From Obelidium mucronatum (taxonomy: Eukaryota > Chytridiomycota > Chytridiomycetes > Chytridiales > Chytriomycetaceae): 64,000 nucleotides of DNA. Below, one piece after another: positions 21,177 through 32,183 of this stretch (position 1 is the first letter of the stretch; every line of letters begins with the position of its first letter). Position numbers and translations under genes: made by a program. Location of the stretch: NCBI GenBank assembly GCA_025765595.1, contig JAIVFH010000012.1, forward strand, positions 248,001 through 312,000, given 5' to 3'. The notes under the pieces were generated by a model. That model did not search any database. It was given only the letters and a program-made list of their open reading frames with translations, and was not told where the DNA came from.

Positions 21177-21378
21177 GTGTTCCAAGCCCAGTCTAGATAA
21201 CAATCATAATACTGCTTGGCAAAAGATTCGATGATCGATTTTCTAAAAGCCCAGTCACGAAAACAACAGAACAAGTATTTGCTTAGATTTGCTTGGATGA
21301 AGATCCGACCATTGCTGATTTCTGCTCGACTAGAAAATAGGACCAATCTAAATCAATTCCTCATTCTGTGGAGCTTCC

Positions 21379-23186
21379 TCATCCTGTGGAAACCATGCCT
21401 TCTGCAGTAAACATTCCGGAACTCAATCGTTCCCACGCCAGCAACGCCAACCCCACAGTCGCCAACGAACTAGTCCTCCGAATATGCCCTACCGGCAAAT
21501 CGCGATACAATTTCTCCAAGGCAATAGACTCCTCCAAACACTCTGCCGTAACAACATCCTGAGAAACCTTGACACACAACTGTAAATTCCGGACTTGATG
21601 CGCACAACCCGCAGGAATCAAAATCATATCTCCAAGAAACTGTTCAATCACAATGGGTTTCACGCCAAACTCGGTTTCAAGAGAATTCAGTTCTTTTTCG
21701 CCGAGAAAGGTGCTGAAATCGACAAGCGGGAAGACGCCTTCTTTCGGGTCGTTGAAATGCAGTTCTAGTTTATGCGTGTCTTGGATTGTGAATATGTGCC
21801 ATAGTGCACCTGGTTTTGATGGATCCGAAACATGGAGGAGTGTGTTGTATGCTCCTGCGCCGTCTTTGTGGAGGCGCGTTGTTGGATGGTTTGGTGGAGT
21901 TTCTGAGCCAATGAAAAGAGTCGGACCGTGTAAATTGGAGTGGGCTTTCGGCGGGAGGAATGAAAACAAGCTGGATGAACCAGTGTTCATCAAAATATTG
22001 GGAATTGGCGCTTTTGATTTGTATTCTAACCAGTGGTTTGGAAGAAGGGTTTCCAGTTTCTTGTAGATTGGAAAATCCTGTTCCGAGGTGTGTTTTAATT
22101 GAAATGGGTTTGAAGGCGTCTGCTAAATAAAAATACTCAACAAATCCTTTGAGCGATTCAGAAACAACTTTTTCAGAAAATTCAGAGAATCGAACGTAGC
22201 ATATTGTGGACTCGTTGCCAGATCTGACTTTGATGTAGTCGTCCGATGTGGCGGATTTCGCTATACAAAGCGGATCCCATGATTCGATCAAGGAAACGTC
22301 TGAAATGAGAATCGGGACCCTGCACGCCCAAGCACTTTCTATTTCCTCGTCAGTGCATGATGATGATCTGAGTTTCAGTGGCAGCGACTGCTGTTTCTCG
22401 GTCTCTTTGTTGGTAAACGCCCCCAGAATATATCCATTGTATTCAAGAATATCTCGTCTCGTTTTAGGTGTGATAAAGGTCCAGAATGTAAAACTCTGTT
22501 TGCAATGTTTGCGACGCGAGCTGCATTTCGAAGTTGCTTCAATTCTTGATTGAGTGGTCTTTGAATTTCTAGTTCAGTTGTTTTTCACATGATGTGAGTT
22601 TGTTACTTGTTAGCACATACAGAATCCATACTCCGGACCACATACACACGTACTTCTGTTCACAACTTGGATTCATAGCCCATTCCAAAAAACAATCTAG
22701 GCAAAAGTCTTGGCCACAATGCAAGCAACGAGCATGATCGAGAAACAAAAAGGTATCACAAGCATCGCATTGAATAAACGTGGCGTCCGGGGGACGGAGT
22801 CTGACAGAGAAAGCATCGAAATGTGGAATAAGATCTTGAGAAGGACTATTGTTGGGTGGCATCAAGAGAGAAGCAAGCGATTGGGTAGCGTGGTTGAGAA
22901 TGTGCATGTCACTCCTGAAAGTCGACTGCCGTGTAACAGCAGCTGACAGACTTGGTTGACTGTTTGAAGCAGAGAGACTAAAGGCAAAAGACGGTAACCC
23001 GCTCAAGTCAACTTCAAGAGCAAAGCGGCATTCGTGTTGAGCATTGGATTCACAGGACAGACACGACTTGTTGAACAAAAGACAGCTGGGACTTCTTGCT
23101 TCGCTGCTTGCTTCTCCTACGCGATGAATTCTGCGATGCTTTGCCTTTGAGACTTTGTTGTTTGCTGTTGCTGGTTTCAGTTTCAT
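21379..23186 (-). CDS. KDM3-type JmjC histone demethylase with zinc-finger N-terminus
   Basis: This looks like an H3K9-type JmjC lysine demethylase. The N-terminal exon (start 23186, MKLKPATANNK) carries a zinc cluster CDACDTF, then CLHCGQDFCLDC, as in KDM3 proteins. Exon 2 reads CSSRRKHCKQSF and DILEYNG, and continues to DFPIYKKLETLLP. The JmjC core has the Fe(II) pair in TRLHKDGAGAYN (H-x-D) and the distal His in LIPAGCAHQVRN, plus GALWHIF and EFGV typical of KDM3. Introns: about 22560-22650 (GTACGT donor) and a 50-bp one near 22125-22175, which restores the frame. A GTG-initiated longer frame exists but is not needed. The protein is about 560 residues, much shorter than animal KDM3. It shares a 30-bp divergent start region with the coiled-coil gene. 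Confidence 0.82.
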
Positions 23187-23216
23187 CTTTCTTTTGTTGT
23201 CAAATTCACTCACCGC
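23187..23216. promoter_or_regulatory. 30-bp divergent start region
   Basis: Only 30 bp separate the proposed start codons of the JmjC gene (minus, 23186) and the coiled-coil gene (plus, 23217). Leaders and core promoters must overlap the opposite gene's first exon if both starts are right. Confidence 0.4.
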
Positions 23217-26200
23217 ATGTCCTCATCGCTAACAACGCCCCTCGTTGCGACCCTTGCGGCCGTTGCGCTTGCCGCTGTGCTGCGGTGGTATTTGTCAGCA
23301 TCGGCTCCAAAGGCCGAAGACAGTTTGCAGCTGGGCGCAGTTGAAGCCAGTCTGGTTGAAGCGCAAGTCAGGGCGCTGAAGAAGGCGCAGCCAAAGGAAA
23401 AGGAAAAGAAAGAGCCGAAACGAAAACAGAAGAAGGCTGTCGATGTTGTTGTCGATGCGGGCGCTGTTGAACTTGTCACTGGCGGCAAAGAGGAGAAAGA
23501 AGCGGAACCGGTTGAGCTGCTGGAGCCAGCGGTCATTCAAGACTTAGTCCATGTTTCAGGTGTGTGTCGTTGTATTCTCCTTGCGATGTCCTATTGGACG
23601 AAATGAAACGTCAATCTAAATTCACAACAAATCAAGCAGACAAGAAGAAGAGCAAAAAGAAGAAGAGCAACAAGAAGAAGGTTGTTGATGTTGCTGTTAT
23701 TGAGCCTGATGCCGAAGTTGAAGAGCAAGATGATGTTGAAACGAGCGTGCATGAAAAGGAAATTGAACAAGAAGCGCCAGAAGATGTCACGGCTCCACTT
23801 TACTCTACCATTGCTGCTCATCTTGATACGATCTCACTGCTGCAAAGCCAGATCGACTCACAAGCGACTGTCATCAAGTCTTACAAGAGTGATGTTAGTA
23901 CTCTTGAAAAGACGGTCGATGCTTTGCAAGCAAAGCAATCAAAGCTCGCATCCGAAGCTTCTACTTTGGCGGAAACGAATCGTGCTTTGGCCAAATATGC
24001 CCAAGATGCAACAGCCAAGCAAGATTTGATCGCCTGCGAATTAGACAAAGTCAAGTTGCAACTATCTTCTGTGTCGTCGACAACCAGCGCCTCTGTTCCA
24101 ACAACAGCCACAAGAGAAACTACTCCGACAACAGTGACAAGAGCCACAAAAGCAACCACTGTCTCCAAAGCCGCGACACCTACTACAGCGACCACTGCAA
24201 CAACAAAAACAACAACCACCACAGCCACAACAGCTACTACAGCCCTGCAAGACTCGTCATCAGCAGAAATCGAAAAAATGCGTCAGATTCTTGCTGCAAA
24301 AGATGCTGAACTGACCCGTCTCTCTTCACTCGTCACCGTCCTCACAAGTTCAAACAAGGAAATCCGTGAAAACTGGTCCTGCGAGGTTGCATCTCTCGAA
24401 AAAGCTCATTTGGAAGGTGTGGAATCTGTCAAAGAAACAATGTCCCTGCACTTTCAACAAGTTTCTGAAGCCCACGAAGAGCAGCTTGTTAACATCAGCA
24501 AGGAAGTTGCTACCTGTCTTGGTGAATTGGAGCGAGTTAGAAATGAGAAGGTGGCTCTTTTGCAAAAATTGGAAGAGGCCAGCCTCGAGAAGCAAACTAT
24601 TTTGAAGGAGTCAAGGGCGGCCAAGGAAAGAGAATTGGGCGAAGCTATTGCAAAGGCCCAATTAGCACAATCATCTGCTATTGAAGCCTTGGAATCCAAA
24701 CATGTACGAGAAATTCAGAACTTGAAACAGCAGCACCACCGAACTATTATCACTGCAGTCCAAAAGACCTACTCTCTGACCGCTGCTGCGCTCCAGAGCA
24801 CCCATGCGAGCGCTTTGGAGGTTTTGATGGGCAAGCACGCAAAAGAGATTGAATTGGTTAAGGAATCTGTTGCCAAAAAAGCGAATGCCATCGCTTTAAA
24901 AGAGATCAGTGATTTAAAAAGCCGTTTCGGTGTGGAACGGAAGGCGATTGTGGCCGAGTATGAAAACAAGATCGCCGAGTTGCGAGTATCCGCCGTTGCT
25001 ACCGTTGCGCCAAAGTCTGTCCCAGTCGTTGAAAACCAAGAAATTGATGCCTTGAAGGCTCAGCTTGCTCAAAAGGAGTCTATTTTGGCCTCTGCTGGTC
25101 AAAAGGTGGTTGAACTGGAATCTACCATGGCAGCACTCAAAACAGCTGCCGCTTCCGCTGCTGCTGCCGCCGCAACTGCCTCCGCACCAAAAGAAATCGC
25201 ATCCGTTGCCCCTACAGCCAACCATCCAACTATCTCTGCTGCGGTGACTTTCATTGACATTGCCCCTGTGACACCTTCCACTATTGCATTTGAATTCCAA
25301 AAGGACATAATCGCACTTCACGAAACAATCGCCTCTCACCGCGCAACAATCGCCTCTCTTGGTGTTTCTTTGGAAGACGCACAACTCTCCAAAGCAGAAC
25401 ACATTGCAAAGACCATTCATCAACGCGTATCCCACCCAGAGCTTGTAGCGTCCATTGTAAAGCCTGTGAGAAGTGATAGCCCGGTCGGTAGCCTGATTCA
25501 CAAATTTGAAGACGTGATTCATCAACAAGTTGTTGTGGGGTCTCCACCAAAGGTGTTGTCGCCAATGACTTCTTTTGTTTCCTTGTCAAAGGTGAAAAAA
25601 AAAGACTCGAGTACCTATGCATATTTTTATCATCTAACTTGTGCGAATGTTTGGGTTTGAATAGGCTGCTACTCCCAAGTGCCCCCCAACAGCTCCACGA
25701 ACAATTGTATCGGCTCCAGAAACCACGCCTAGCAACTTTTTCAGCAAAGCGCCAGTTATTGTTGAAGAACAAAAAGCATCCCCAATCTTGGCATCTCCTT
25801 CTATTCCCCAAGTCACTCCCATCACCACCACAATTCAGCCTTTGCAAACAAAAGAACCCGTCACACCGCAGCAACCCAGCGTTCGGTCGTTTGAATTATC
25901 GTCGTTTGAATTCGATACAGGCTTGAAGTCTGCTGCTGCCTATTCTGCAACTCAAATCGAAATCGCAATGGTCTCTGCTGGAAAGGAAGGCTTATTCACA
26001 GTGAATATGACTCCAGTCAATGTCCCTTCTGTTCTCCAATCAGACGCAAAGTGCGCGGTGCAGGAAGCGATTGTTGTTTCCAAAAAGGCAGCCAATGTCA
26101 TTACGAGTGCCGAAGTGCCGGTGAACGCGAAGTCGTCACCAGCTCTTAAAGAATCAACAGCGTTTGTCGAGTATGAGGTGGAAACTGGATTGAAAGCTAT

Positions 26201-27143
26201 TGCGGCGGCCCTTGGAACTCAAATTGAGGGGTTAAATACACCAAAACCTGTTGCTCCTGGTGCTTCTGATGCCTCTGCCAGCGCCAGTACCCTCGCAAGA
26301 GTCGCTGAGGCGAAAAGCGACGGAAGTATGTTAAAGGTTGTAGGGACGAAGGAAGGACGGAACGATTCCGCCATTTCTGTATTGCCAGTAGTTTCTGTGT
26401 CTGCCATGCAAGCAGCTGCCATCACAGATGCCGCTGTTATTGCAGCGGAGGTTCGATGTGGTGTGAAGGCCATTCAAGTGTGGAATTCCCAAGCTGTTGC
26501 GGCCTCTTTTGTAGCGAATATCGAATCAAACAGTGATAATGTTTGTGAAGACGAGCGCGTTGTTTCTTGGCCTGTTTTTGTTAACGGAACCGGTACAACT
26601 ATTCTGATTCGTGGGTTGGACCCCGTAGCAGACGAAGCTGAATTCACCAAGGCCGTTAAAGTTGAGGTTTCAAGGCTTGCGGAAGAAGCTGCGAAGGGCG
26701 GGGTGGCTTCTGGGCCTGGTGCTAGTGTTGTGGGGAAAGGCGCTGGTGTTGCCGCCAATGAATCTAAGCATGTTGAAGCGAGTGTTGATCCACAAGTTCT
26801 TGCATCAGTCAATCCAAGTGCTGCATTTGAGTTGACTCACTCGTGTGTGGAGTATGAGATTGCTACAGGCGAGAAGGCTTTGGCGGTCGCACGTGGAATT
26901 CTAGCAGAAGAAACTCATTGCAGTAAGACCACCATCAACGTGCCAGTGGCTGCCCCATCGACCGCCATTACAAAGACTGTCCCATCTTCCAAGCAAGATT
27001 TTCAAGAAACTGCGGTTCTCGCGTCTCTTGTTGCCCAAGTCGATACATTGACTGTAGCTTCCGCAGCGGAATGGGAGGTCCAGTCCACTTTGAGTCATTG
27101 CATTGTCAGTATTTCAAATCAGATTGAGGCTCTGTATCAGTAA
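23217..27143 (+). CDS. Membrane-anchored long coiled-coil protein (kinectin/RRBP1-like layout)
   Basis: I cannot name this gene. Exon 1 encodes an N-terminal hydrophobic anchor (about residues 8-26, LVATLAAVALAAVLRWYL) and a Lys/Glu-rich segment. An intron at about 23560-23640 joins in phase to a strongly basic KKKSKKKKSNKKK run. Then comes a long coiled coil (about 23790-25430), broken by a Thr/Ala-rich stretch at 24070-24250 (TTATTATTKTTTTTATT) and an Ala-rich stretch near 25150. A second intron (about 25592-25663) leads to the last exon. That exon has at least five degenerate modules such as YEVETGLKAIAAALGTQIE and YEIATGEKALAVARGILAEE. An anchor, a basic cluster and a coiled coil resemble ER proteins such as kinectin and RRBP1, but homology is unproven. 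Confidence 0.7.
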
Positions 27144-27377
27144 AAAAAAGAAGATCTTCGAAACATTTTTTATTACCTCTTCATTAATTATTGCTCCTTT
27201 CCCCCAGTACAACCGGGGGAACAAGAGAGAAGAGAGATCTCATATAAAGAAACCGGTGTATATGAATAAATCAGTTCATTCAATATACTTGTGTTTTCGA
27301 TACTCTCTTCTTTTTGTTCCCAGCCCATGCTGAGAGATAAGCACACCATATAACATCTACCCTTTTGACAGACACAA

Positions 27378-27459
27378 GACAACGTGGCCGAGCGGTTAAG
27401 GCGTTACACTCGAAATGTAATTCCCTCTGGGAGCGCAGGTTCAAATCCTGCCGTTGTCG
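27378..27459 (+). tRNA. tRNA-Ser(CGA)
   Basis: An 82-nt class II tRNA. The acceptor stem is GACAACG with CGTTGTC and discriminator G. A-box TGGCCGAGCGGTTAAG and B-box GGTTCAAATCC are present. The anticodon stem TTACA/TGTAA closes the loop CTCGAAA, giving anticodon CGA. A close relative lies at 40144-40225. Confidence 0.95.
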
Positions 27460-28113
27460 TTGTTTCGACCGAAATTTCTGGTTGTGCACTGTTTCATATA
27501 AAAAATTTCTTTCTGCTCGTTGCAACGGAACTTTTACAGCTCAGTGTTAGCTATAAGGAAAAATAAAAGAGATATACAATATGACATGCAATCAGCCCAA
27601 ACAGAAAGCATAATAACTACATTGTTCTTGTGGCAACCCCTGCTGTTAACCACAACTGCCTATTGATGTACAAACCGTAAAATAGAAGACTACCTTTGGA
27701 AACTTTGATGCTCAGGAGAGAGATCAATTGATTTAGAGGTCAGAATGCGGACAAAGGAGTGCTGGCTGGCGTGGTTGGGCTCTGCCCTCACCAGGACTTT
27801 TATTTCTTTGAGATTTTTGGGGTAAGAAAATTCCAATTCAAAGGGCCCACGCCAAGAAAAATGCACAGAAGACATTTAAATTTCGTCTTAGCGAAACCTA
27901 ATCTTAAAAGCGCCTTAGAAAACTAATAGGAAATTCTTGTATAAACTGTTTTTTCCAGTCAATTGCCAGCCACTATTCAAATGGATTTTTTCTTAAAATA
28001 AATATTTCAAGCTTGTTCAATTCGCGCTTATGCAAATTAAGGCAAATTATCAGCATGTACACGAGCTCAGTTTGTCTAATTTCCATTTGAAATCACGACC
28101 TCCCAAAATAGAA
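27460..28113. other. Intergenic region, nothing recognised
   Basis: This 654-bp stretch between two tRNA genes is AT-rich. I see only short open frames without motifs, and no repeats or clear RNA gene. Confidence 0.45.
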
Positions 28114-28195
28114 TGAGCAAAGTGGGGTTTGAACCCACGCCTCCGAAGAGATCAGGGCCTAAACCTGACGCGTTAGACCACTCCGCCATTTGCCC
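28114..28195 (-). tRNA. tRNA-Leu(TAG)
   Basis: On the minus strand the 82 nt give acceptor GGGCAAA with TTTGCTC and discriminator A. The A-box is TGGCGGAGTGGTC and the B-box GGTTCAAACCC. The anticodon stem TCAGG/CCTGA closes the loop TTTAGGC, anticodon TAG. The variable arm is long, as expected for leucine. Confidence 0.95.
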
Positions 28196-28483
28196 GATGG
28201 GCTTCAAGGGGATTAGCAATTTTACTAACTTTTTCTAACACTTGCCGACACTGAACTACCAATTACACTGCCAATACTCGTCGGGGACATACTCAAGAAT
28301 ACTTTGATATTTTGTAATTATGAGATGCAGCGCTCATCAGAGAGAACACCACTGCCCAGGGACCAGGTATCTTCTAATTCTTACACAGCCTCAGAAACAT
28401 CATAAACCATTGTCTGTCAAGTCACTGACCAATTGGAAACAAGTGCACCCTTCTGCCCTTGCGTTGCAACTAACAATTCTGAG

Positions 28484-29686
28484 ATGGATAATATCGTTCA
28501 TAAGAGTGTCGAAGAAGGCCCGGCTGCTCCCAAGAAGTGGTTTGATCGAATTATTGTGAGCATTCGTCTCCCTCCACCCTGTTGACTCATTACGATTGCT
28601 ACTTAGATTACTTTCTTGGAGAACACTGACTATGATCAAGCCATTTCCCACTTCGAGAAACTGAATGAAGCCCCACACTTTGGAACTCTGTTGACCAACT
28701 ACCACGGAGTCACTCACCCGTCACAGCCAAACTATGTTGCTCTTGTTACCGGGGATCTTCTCGTCAAGAGCGATGTTGTTGTCGACATTGCTGGTCCATC
28801 CATTGTGGATCTCTTGGAAGCCAAAAATGTTACATGGGGAGCTTATTCTGAAGAATACCCCGATGATTGGGAGTTCAAGGATGGAAAGGCGTTTACTGAT
28901 AACCATGTTGGAAGATACGTCAGACGTCACAGTAAGTCGAGTAGTCTGGCAGTATTGTGGTTTTCTCATATTCGACGTAGATGCCCTTGCTTCCATGACC
29001 TCTGTTCAGAATGACCCTAAGAGAGCTCGTAATGTGTGTACGAGTTTTGGTAAAGATTATGTTGAATGCTTATTCTTTTTTAATAGATCAAGTCTGCTGA
29101 AGCATTCAAACGCGAATTGGAAGCTGGAACCCTTCCAGAGTTCATCCTTTACACACCAAACCAAGACAACAATGCTCATGACACCAACACGGCATACGCC
29201 GCCCGCTACATCAAGGACTTTTACATTCCAATGATGTCTCACTCCTTCTTCACATCCCAAAGAACTTTGTTTGTTTTGACCTTTGACGAAAGTGCCTCAT
29301 ATGTATTTGGTGGAAACCGCGTCGCTACTTGGCTGCTTGGAACTGCAGTTCAAAGTACTCCATTGGATGAATTGATTGGCGTTGGTTATGAAAACACTGA
29401 TTGGGAATGGGCATCTGGCGCCTTCAAGAGTGACACCCCAACTGCCAACACTGATGATAAGCCATCCAAGAATAAGCCAAACTTTTTCCTCAGCAACATT
29501 ATCAATTTGTCCCACACCGTGATGGTGCCTGGTGATATTGAGACCCCAGCTGGCGCGTCTGACAACACTGAATACAACCACTACGATACTTTGAAGACTG
29601 TGGAATTGAACTGGGGTCTCGGTGATTTGGGACGCAACGATGTCAATGCCGTCGGGTTTGGAAAGTTGTTGAGACCATACAACTGA
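28484..29686 (+). pseudogene. Acid phosphatase copy B, 5'-truncated
   Basis: This is an inverted duplicate of the acid phosphatase at 4717-6125. Homology begins abruptly near 28414, inside what was exon 1, and runs through the stop codon and 3' UTR to about 29779. The signal-peptide exon is absent. The first intron's donor is changed (GGTAAC in copy A, GGAAAC here) while the acceptor region remains. The remaining exons are intact and highly similar: FLENTDYDQA, THPSQPNYVALVTGD and TFDES are all present, and the introns near 28555-28605, 28930-28965 and 29035-29087 keep GT-AG ends. It could be translated from the Met at 28484, but without secretion signal. I call it a decayed or altered copy; expression would have to be shown. 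Confidence 0.6.
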
Positions 29687-29779
29687 TTCCAGCTTCTGTA
29701 CTGGATATTTTAGACGATACGTTTGGTGAGCTCAATAAAATCTTGCTCGGTATCAAGTCAGCACAGTTTTCCGATTCTT

Positions 29780-30243
29780 GGCCAAATTAATCACTCACGT
29801 TTCAATTCGTGAGTCTCTGCGACCATAATTCTGAGGAGACCAGAAATTCCTGGGCATTCTCTCGGATAGGCGCGCGAATGATTGAGTGAAGAGCCAATTG
29901 ACATCGCGAGTCGCGACCGTCGGACCAACTGGTAGACTTACTAAGTTCCAGATGAAGATTTAAGTGTTCGTCCAAAAAGTGTTCGCAGCCCTTGCGGCAT
30001 GGTGAAATTGGGTTTGTATGATGTAGACGCGTAGACTCACGTTAGCAATCTTTAAAGGTAGACTGTCTTCTCAATAAAGTTGGTTGGATGGAACTCAGTT
30101 TGGCGCAACTCATTTATTTGGATATTATAAGATAAATAGCGTCAACTACAAAATAAATTAGGGTTGCAGAAGTGTGGAACTCAACTTGGCAAGAATAATG
30201 TTTAAATACAGAGAAGCACCCTCTGATCAGGTTTGAAACTCGA
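29780..30243. promoter_or_regulatory. Intergenic and upstream region of CRAL-TRIO copy B1
   Basis: No gene is visible from 29780 to about 30060. From about 30060 the sequence resembles the region before copy B2 (GTCTTCTCAATAAAGTTGG and a TTTATTTGG element). From about 30140 it is homologous to the promoter region of copy A1, including the degraded TATA (TTTAAATACA) about 37 bp before the start. Confidence 0.5.
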
Positions 30244-31140
30244 ATGGCGTTGGAACAAGCTCTTACTGTTTTGCAAGAAAGCATTGGCAGGGATGTGTTG
30301 CTTCGCGATGCCAACCTTGAGCCTCATGTCGTAGCCAATTCTCTTGCATTCCACAAGAACGATGTGGCAAAGACCCTGAAAGCCCTTACGCAATATGCAA
30401 ATTGGCACAAAGAAATCCTCGGTCACCAAAGCAAGAGAGTCTCCATTGCGCACGTTCATGCATTTTTGCTTACCGAGATCTTCACGTTCCTTCCAAATGC
30501 CTTGGGACCAGGAGGATTGCCTATCATCCTCTTCCGCGCGGCAAAAGACAACCGCGTGATTCCAAAGCAACACTTTGCCAACCTCAACATGTGGCTTTTC
30601 TATTGGAGCCAAAAGTTTGATTCAAGCGACCACTACCTCTTTATTGATTTCGAAGGATACAAGTTCAAGCACTTTCGTCCAAGTGAATACAAGGTGCTCA
30701 ATGAATCCACTGCGTGCCAACCCACTCCACCTGCGGCATCTACCCTCTTTGCTTGTAACGCGAGCAAGGTTGCCGTCAAGCTTTGGGATGCTATTCGTCG
30801 AATCCTGAAGGACGTTCCATACCCAACCAGTCGCTTTATCAAGCGTGAGGAAATGTCCAATTTCATGGACGTTGCTCAAATCCCTGTTGACTTTGGTGGA
30901 CTTCGTTCGATGGTGGATACTCGTTCTGACATGGAGGAATTCATTCGCGAGGAATATGCACGTGAAGGATTGAGATATGAGCCAATTGATATCAAGAGCA
31001 TCAATTGGAAGACTTACAAAATTCCTGACATCGATCTCACCGTTCGTCCAGAGAGTGCAATGTCAATCTCGTCCAATATCGACTTTGACCAAATTGACGC
31101 CCAGTTGGAGAAGTTGGGTTTGGATGATTCGGAAGAGTGA
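30244..31140 (+). CDS. CRAL-TRIO (Sec14-like) lipid-binding protein, copy B1
   Basis: An intronless 298-residue member of the same family as A1 and A2, on the opposite strand. The blocks are all present: DVAKTLKALTQYANWHKE, GPGGLPIILFRAAKD, HYLFIDFEGYKFKHFRPSEY, VAVKLWDAIRRILKDVPY and VDFGGLRSMVD, ending LEKLGLDDSEE. It is closest to A1, since the similarity extends about 100 bp upstream of the start. The usual GPDGRP is GPGGLP here, and RGAKD is RAAKD, so the ligand-entry strand may have diverged. Lipid binding is inferred. Confidence 0.82.
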   Translation: MALEQALTVLQESIGRDVLLRDANLEPHVVANSLAFHKNDVAKTLKALTQYANWHKEILGHQSKRVSIAHVHAFLLTEIFTFLPNALGPGGLPIILFRAAKDNRVIPKQHFANLNMWLFYWSQKFDSSDHYLFIDFEGYKFKHFRPSEYKVLNESTACQPTPPAASTLFACNASKVAVKLWDAIRRILKDVPYPTSRFIKREEMSNFMDVAQIPVDFGGLRSMVDTRSDMEEFIREEYAREGLRYEPIDIKSINWKTYKIPDIDLTVRPESAMSISSNIDFDQIDAQLEKLGLDDSEE

Positions 31141-31288
31141 ATAACCTTCCATTCGCCATATGATAATGAAAATAAAAAAGTGTACTGTACTTGGCAAGGC
31201 AAATAAAAGATGTCTCACTGTCTTCTCAATAAAGTTGGTTGGAACTCAACTTGGCATAACTCCTTTATTTGGTTATTATTTACTCAAA

Positions 31289-32101
31289 ATGTCCTTTGAA
31301 CAAGCTCTTATCGTTCTGCAAGAGATTATCAGCGAGGACGCCTTTCTTCGCGATGCCAGCTTTGAGCCTCACATTGTATCCAAGTCTCTCGCTTTCCACC
31401 AGAACGATGTAGCAAAGACCCTCAAAGCCCTTGCACACTGCGCTAATTGGCATAAGGAAACTCTTGGTCACCAAAGCAAGAGAGTTTCTATTGTCCACGT
31501 TCACGCGTTCTTGCTTACCGACGTTTCCAGTATCTTGCCTTGTGTGAAAGGCCCTGACGGACGTCCCATTATTATTATCCGTTGCGGAAAGGACGACCGT
31601 ACCATTCCAAAACAACACTTTGGCATTTTTACCATGTGGTACTACCTTTGGATGTTACGTTCCAATCCCGATGGCAACCACAATCTTCTAGCTGACTTTG
31701 AAGGTTTCAAGTTCAAGAACTTCCGTCCGAGTGAATACAAGTCAATAAATGAGGCCGTTGCTTGTCAGCCTGCTCCACCAACAAACTCCACCTTCTATGC
31801 TAAATCCAATGAGATGCGTACGTTGATGGACGTATCCCAAATCCCTGTCGACTTTGGTGGACTTCGTTCCATGGAGGATACTCGTGCTGATATGGAGGAA
31901 TTCATTCGCGAGGAATACGCGCGTGAAGGATTGAGATACGAACCTATTGATATCGCGACTATCAACTGGAAGACTTACAAGGTTCCTGACGTCGATCTCA
32001 CTGTTCGTCCAGAGAGTGCAATGTCAGTCGCGTCCAATGTCGACTTTGACCAGCTTGACGCACAATTGGAGAAGCTCGGGTTGGATGATTCAGAAGAGTG
32101 A
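31289..32101 (+). CDS. CRAL-TRIO (Sec14-like) protein, copy B2 with internal deletion
   Basis: This 270-residue copy lies in tandem behind B1. It has the N-terminal helical part, GPDGRPIIIIRCGKDD and FEGFKFKNFRPSEY, but then jumps from NSTFYA directly to a segment equivalent to NEMRTLMDVSQIPVDFGG. About 29-31 residues of the CRAL-TRIO core, including the equivalent of LWDAIRRIIKDIPYTTSHFI, are missing, in frame. This helix forms part of the lipid pocket in Sec14-like folds, so the protein may not bind ligand normally. The frame is otherwise intact to LEKLGLDDSEE. The start at 31289 matches the sister genes. Confidence 0.75.
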   Translation: MSFEQALIVLQEIISEDAFLRDASFEPHIVSKSLAFHQNDVAKTLKALAHCANWHKETLGHQSKRVSIVHVHAFLLTDVSSILPCVKGPDGRPIIIIRCGKDDRTIPKQHFGIFTMWYYLWMLRSNPDGNHNLLADFEGFKFKNFRPSEYKSINEAVACQPAPPTNSTFYAKSNEMRTLMDVSQIPVDFGGLRSMEDTRADMEEFIREEYAREGLRYEPIDIATINWKTYKVPDVDLTVRPESAMSVASNVDFDQLDAQLEKLGLDDSEE

Positions 32102-32151
32102 ATACTAATAAGAAGTCTTGAATAAACGTTTGAAAGCCATCTTTGAGATCT

Positions 32152-32174
32152 CAAAAAAAAAAAAAAAAAAAAAA
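32152..32174 (+). repeat. Poly(A) tract
   Basis: A run of about 23 A residues about 30 bp after an AATAAA that follows the B2 stop. It ends 9-10 bp before the RPC82 start codon. Similar A or T runs occur elsewhere in this window, so it may be simple sequence. Confidence 0.6.
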
Positions 32175-32183
32175 GAATTAAAA

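Noticed and set aside
27690..27875. Short minus-strand frame of 61 codons between tRNA genes
   Set aside because: No motif, no splice partners and no conserved context.
32152..32174. Poly(A) run after AATAAA as proof that CRAL-TRIO copy B2 is a retrocopy
   Set aside because: All CRAL-TRIO copies here are intronless and B2 shares upstream sequence with B1, so tandem duplication explains it; A and T runs are common in this window.
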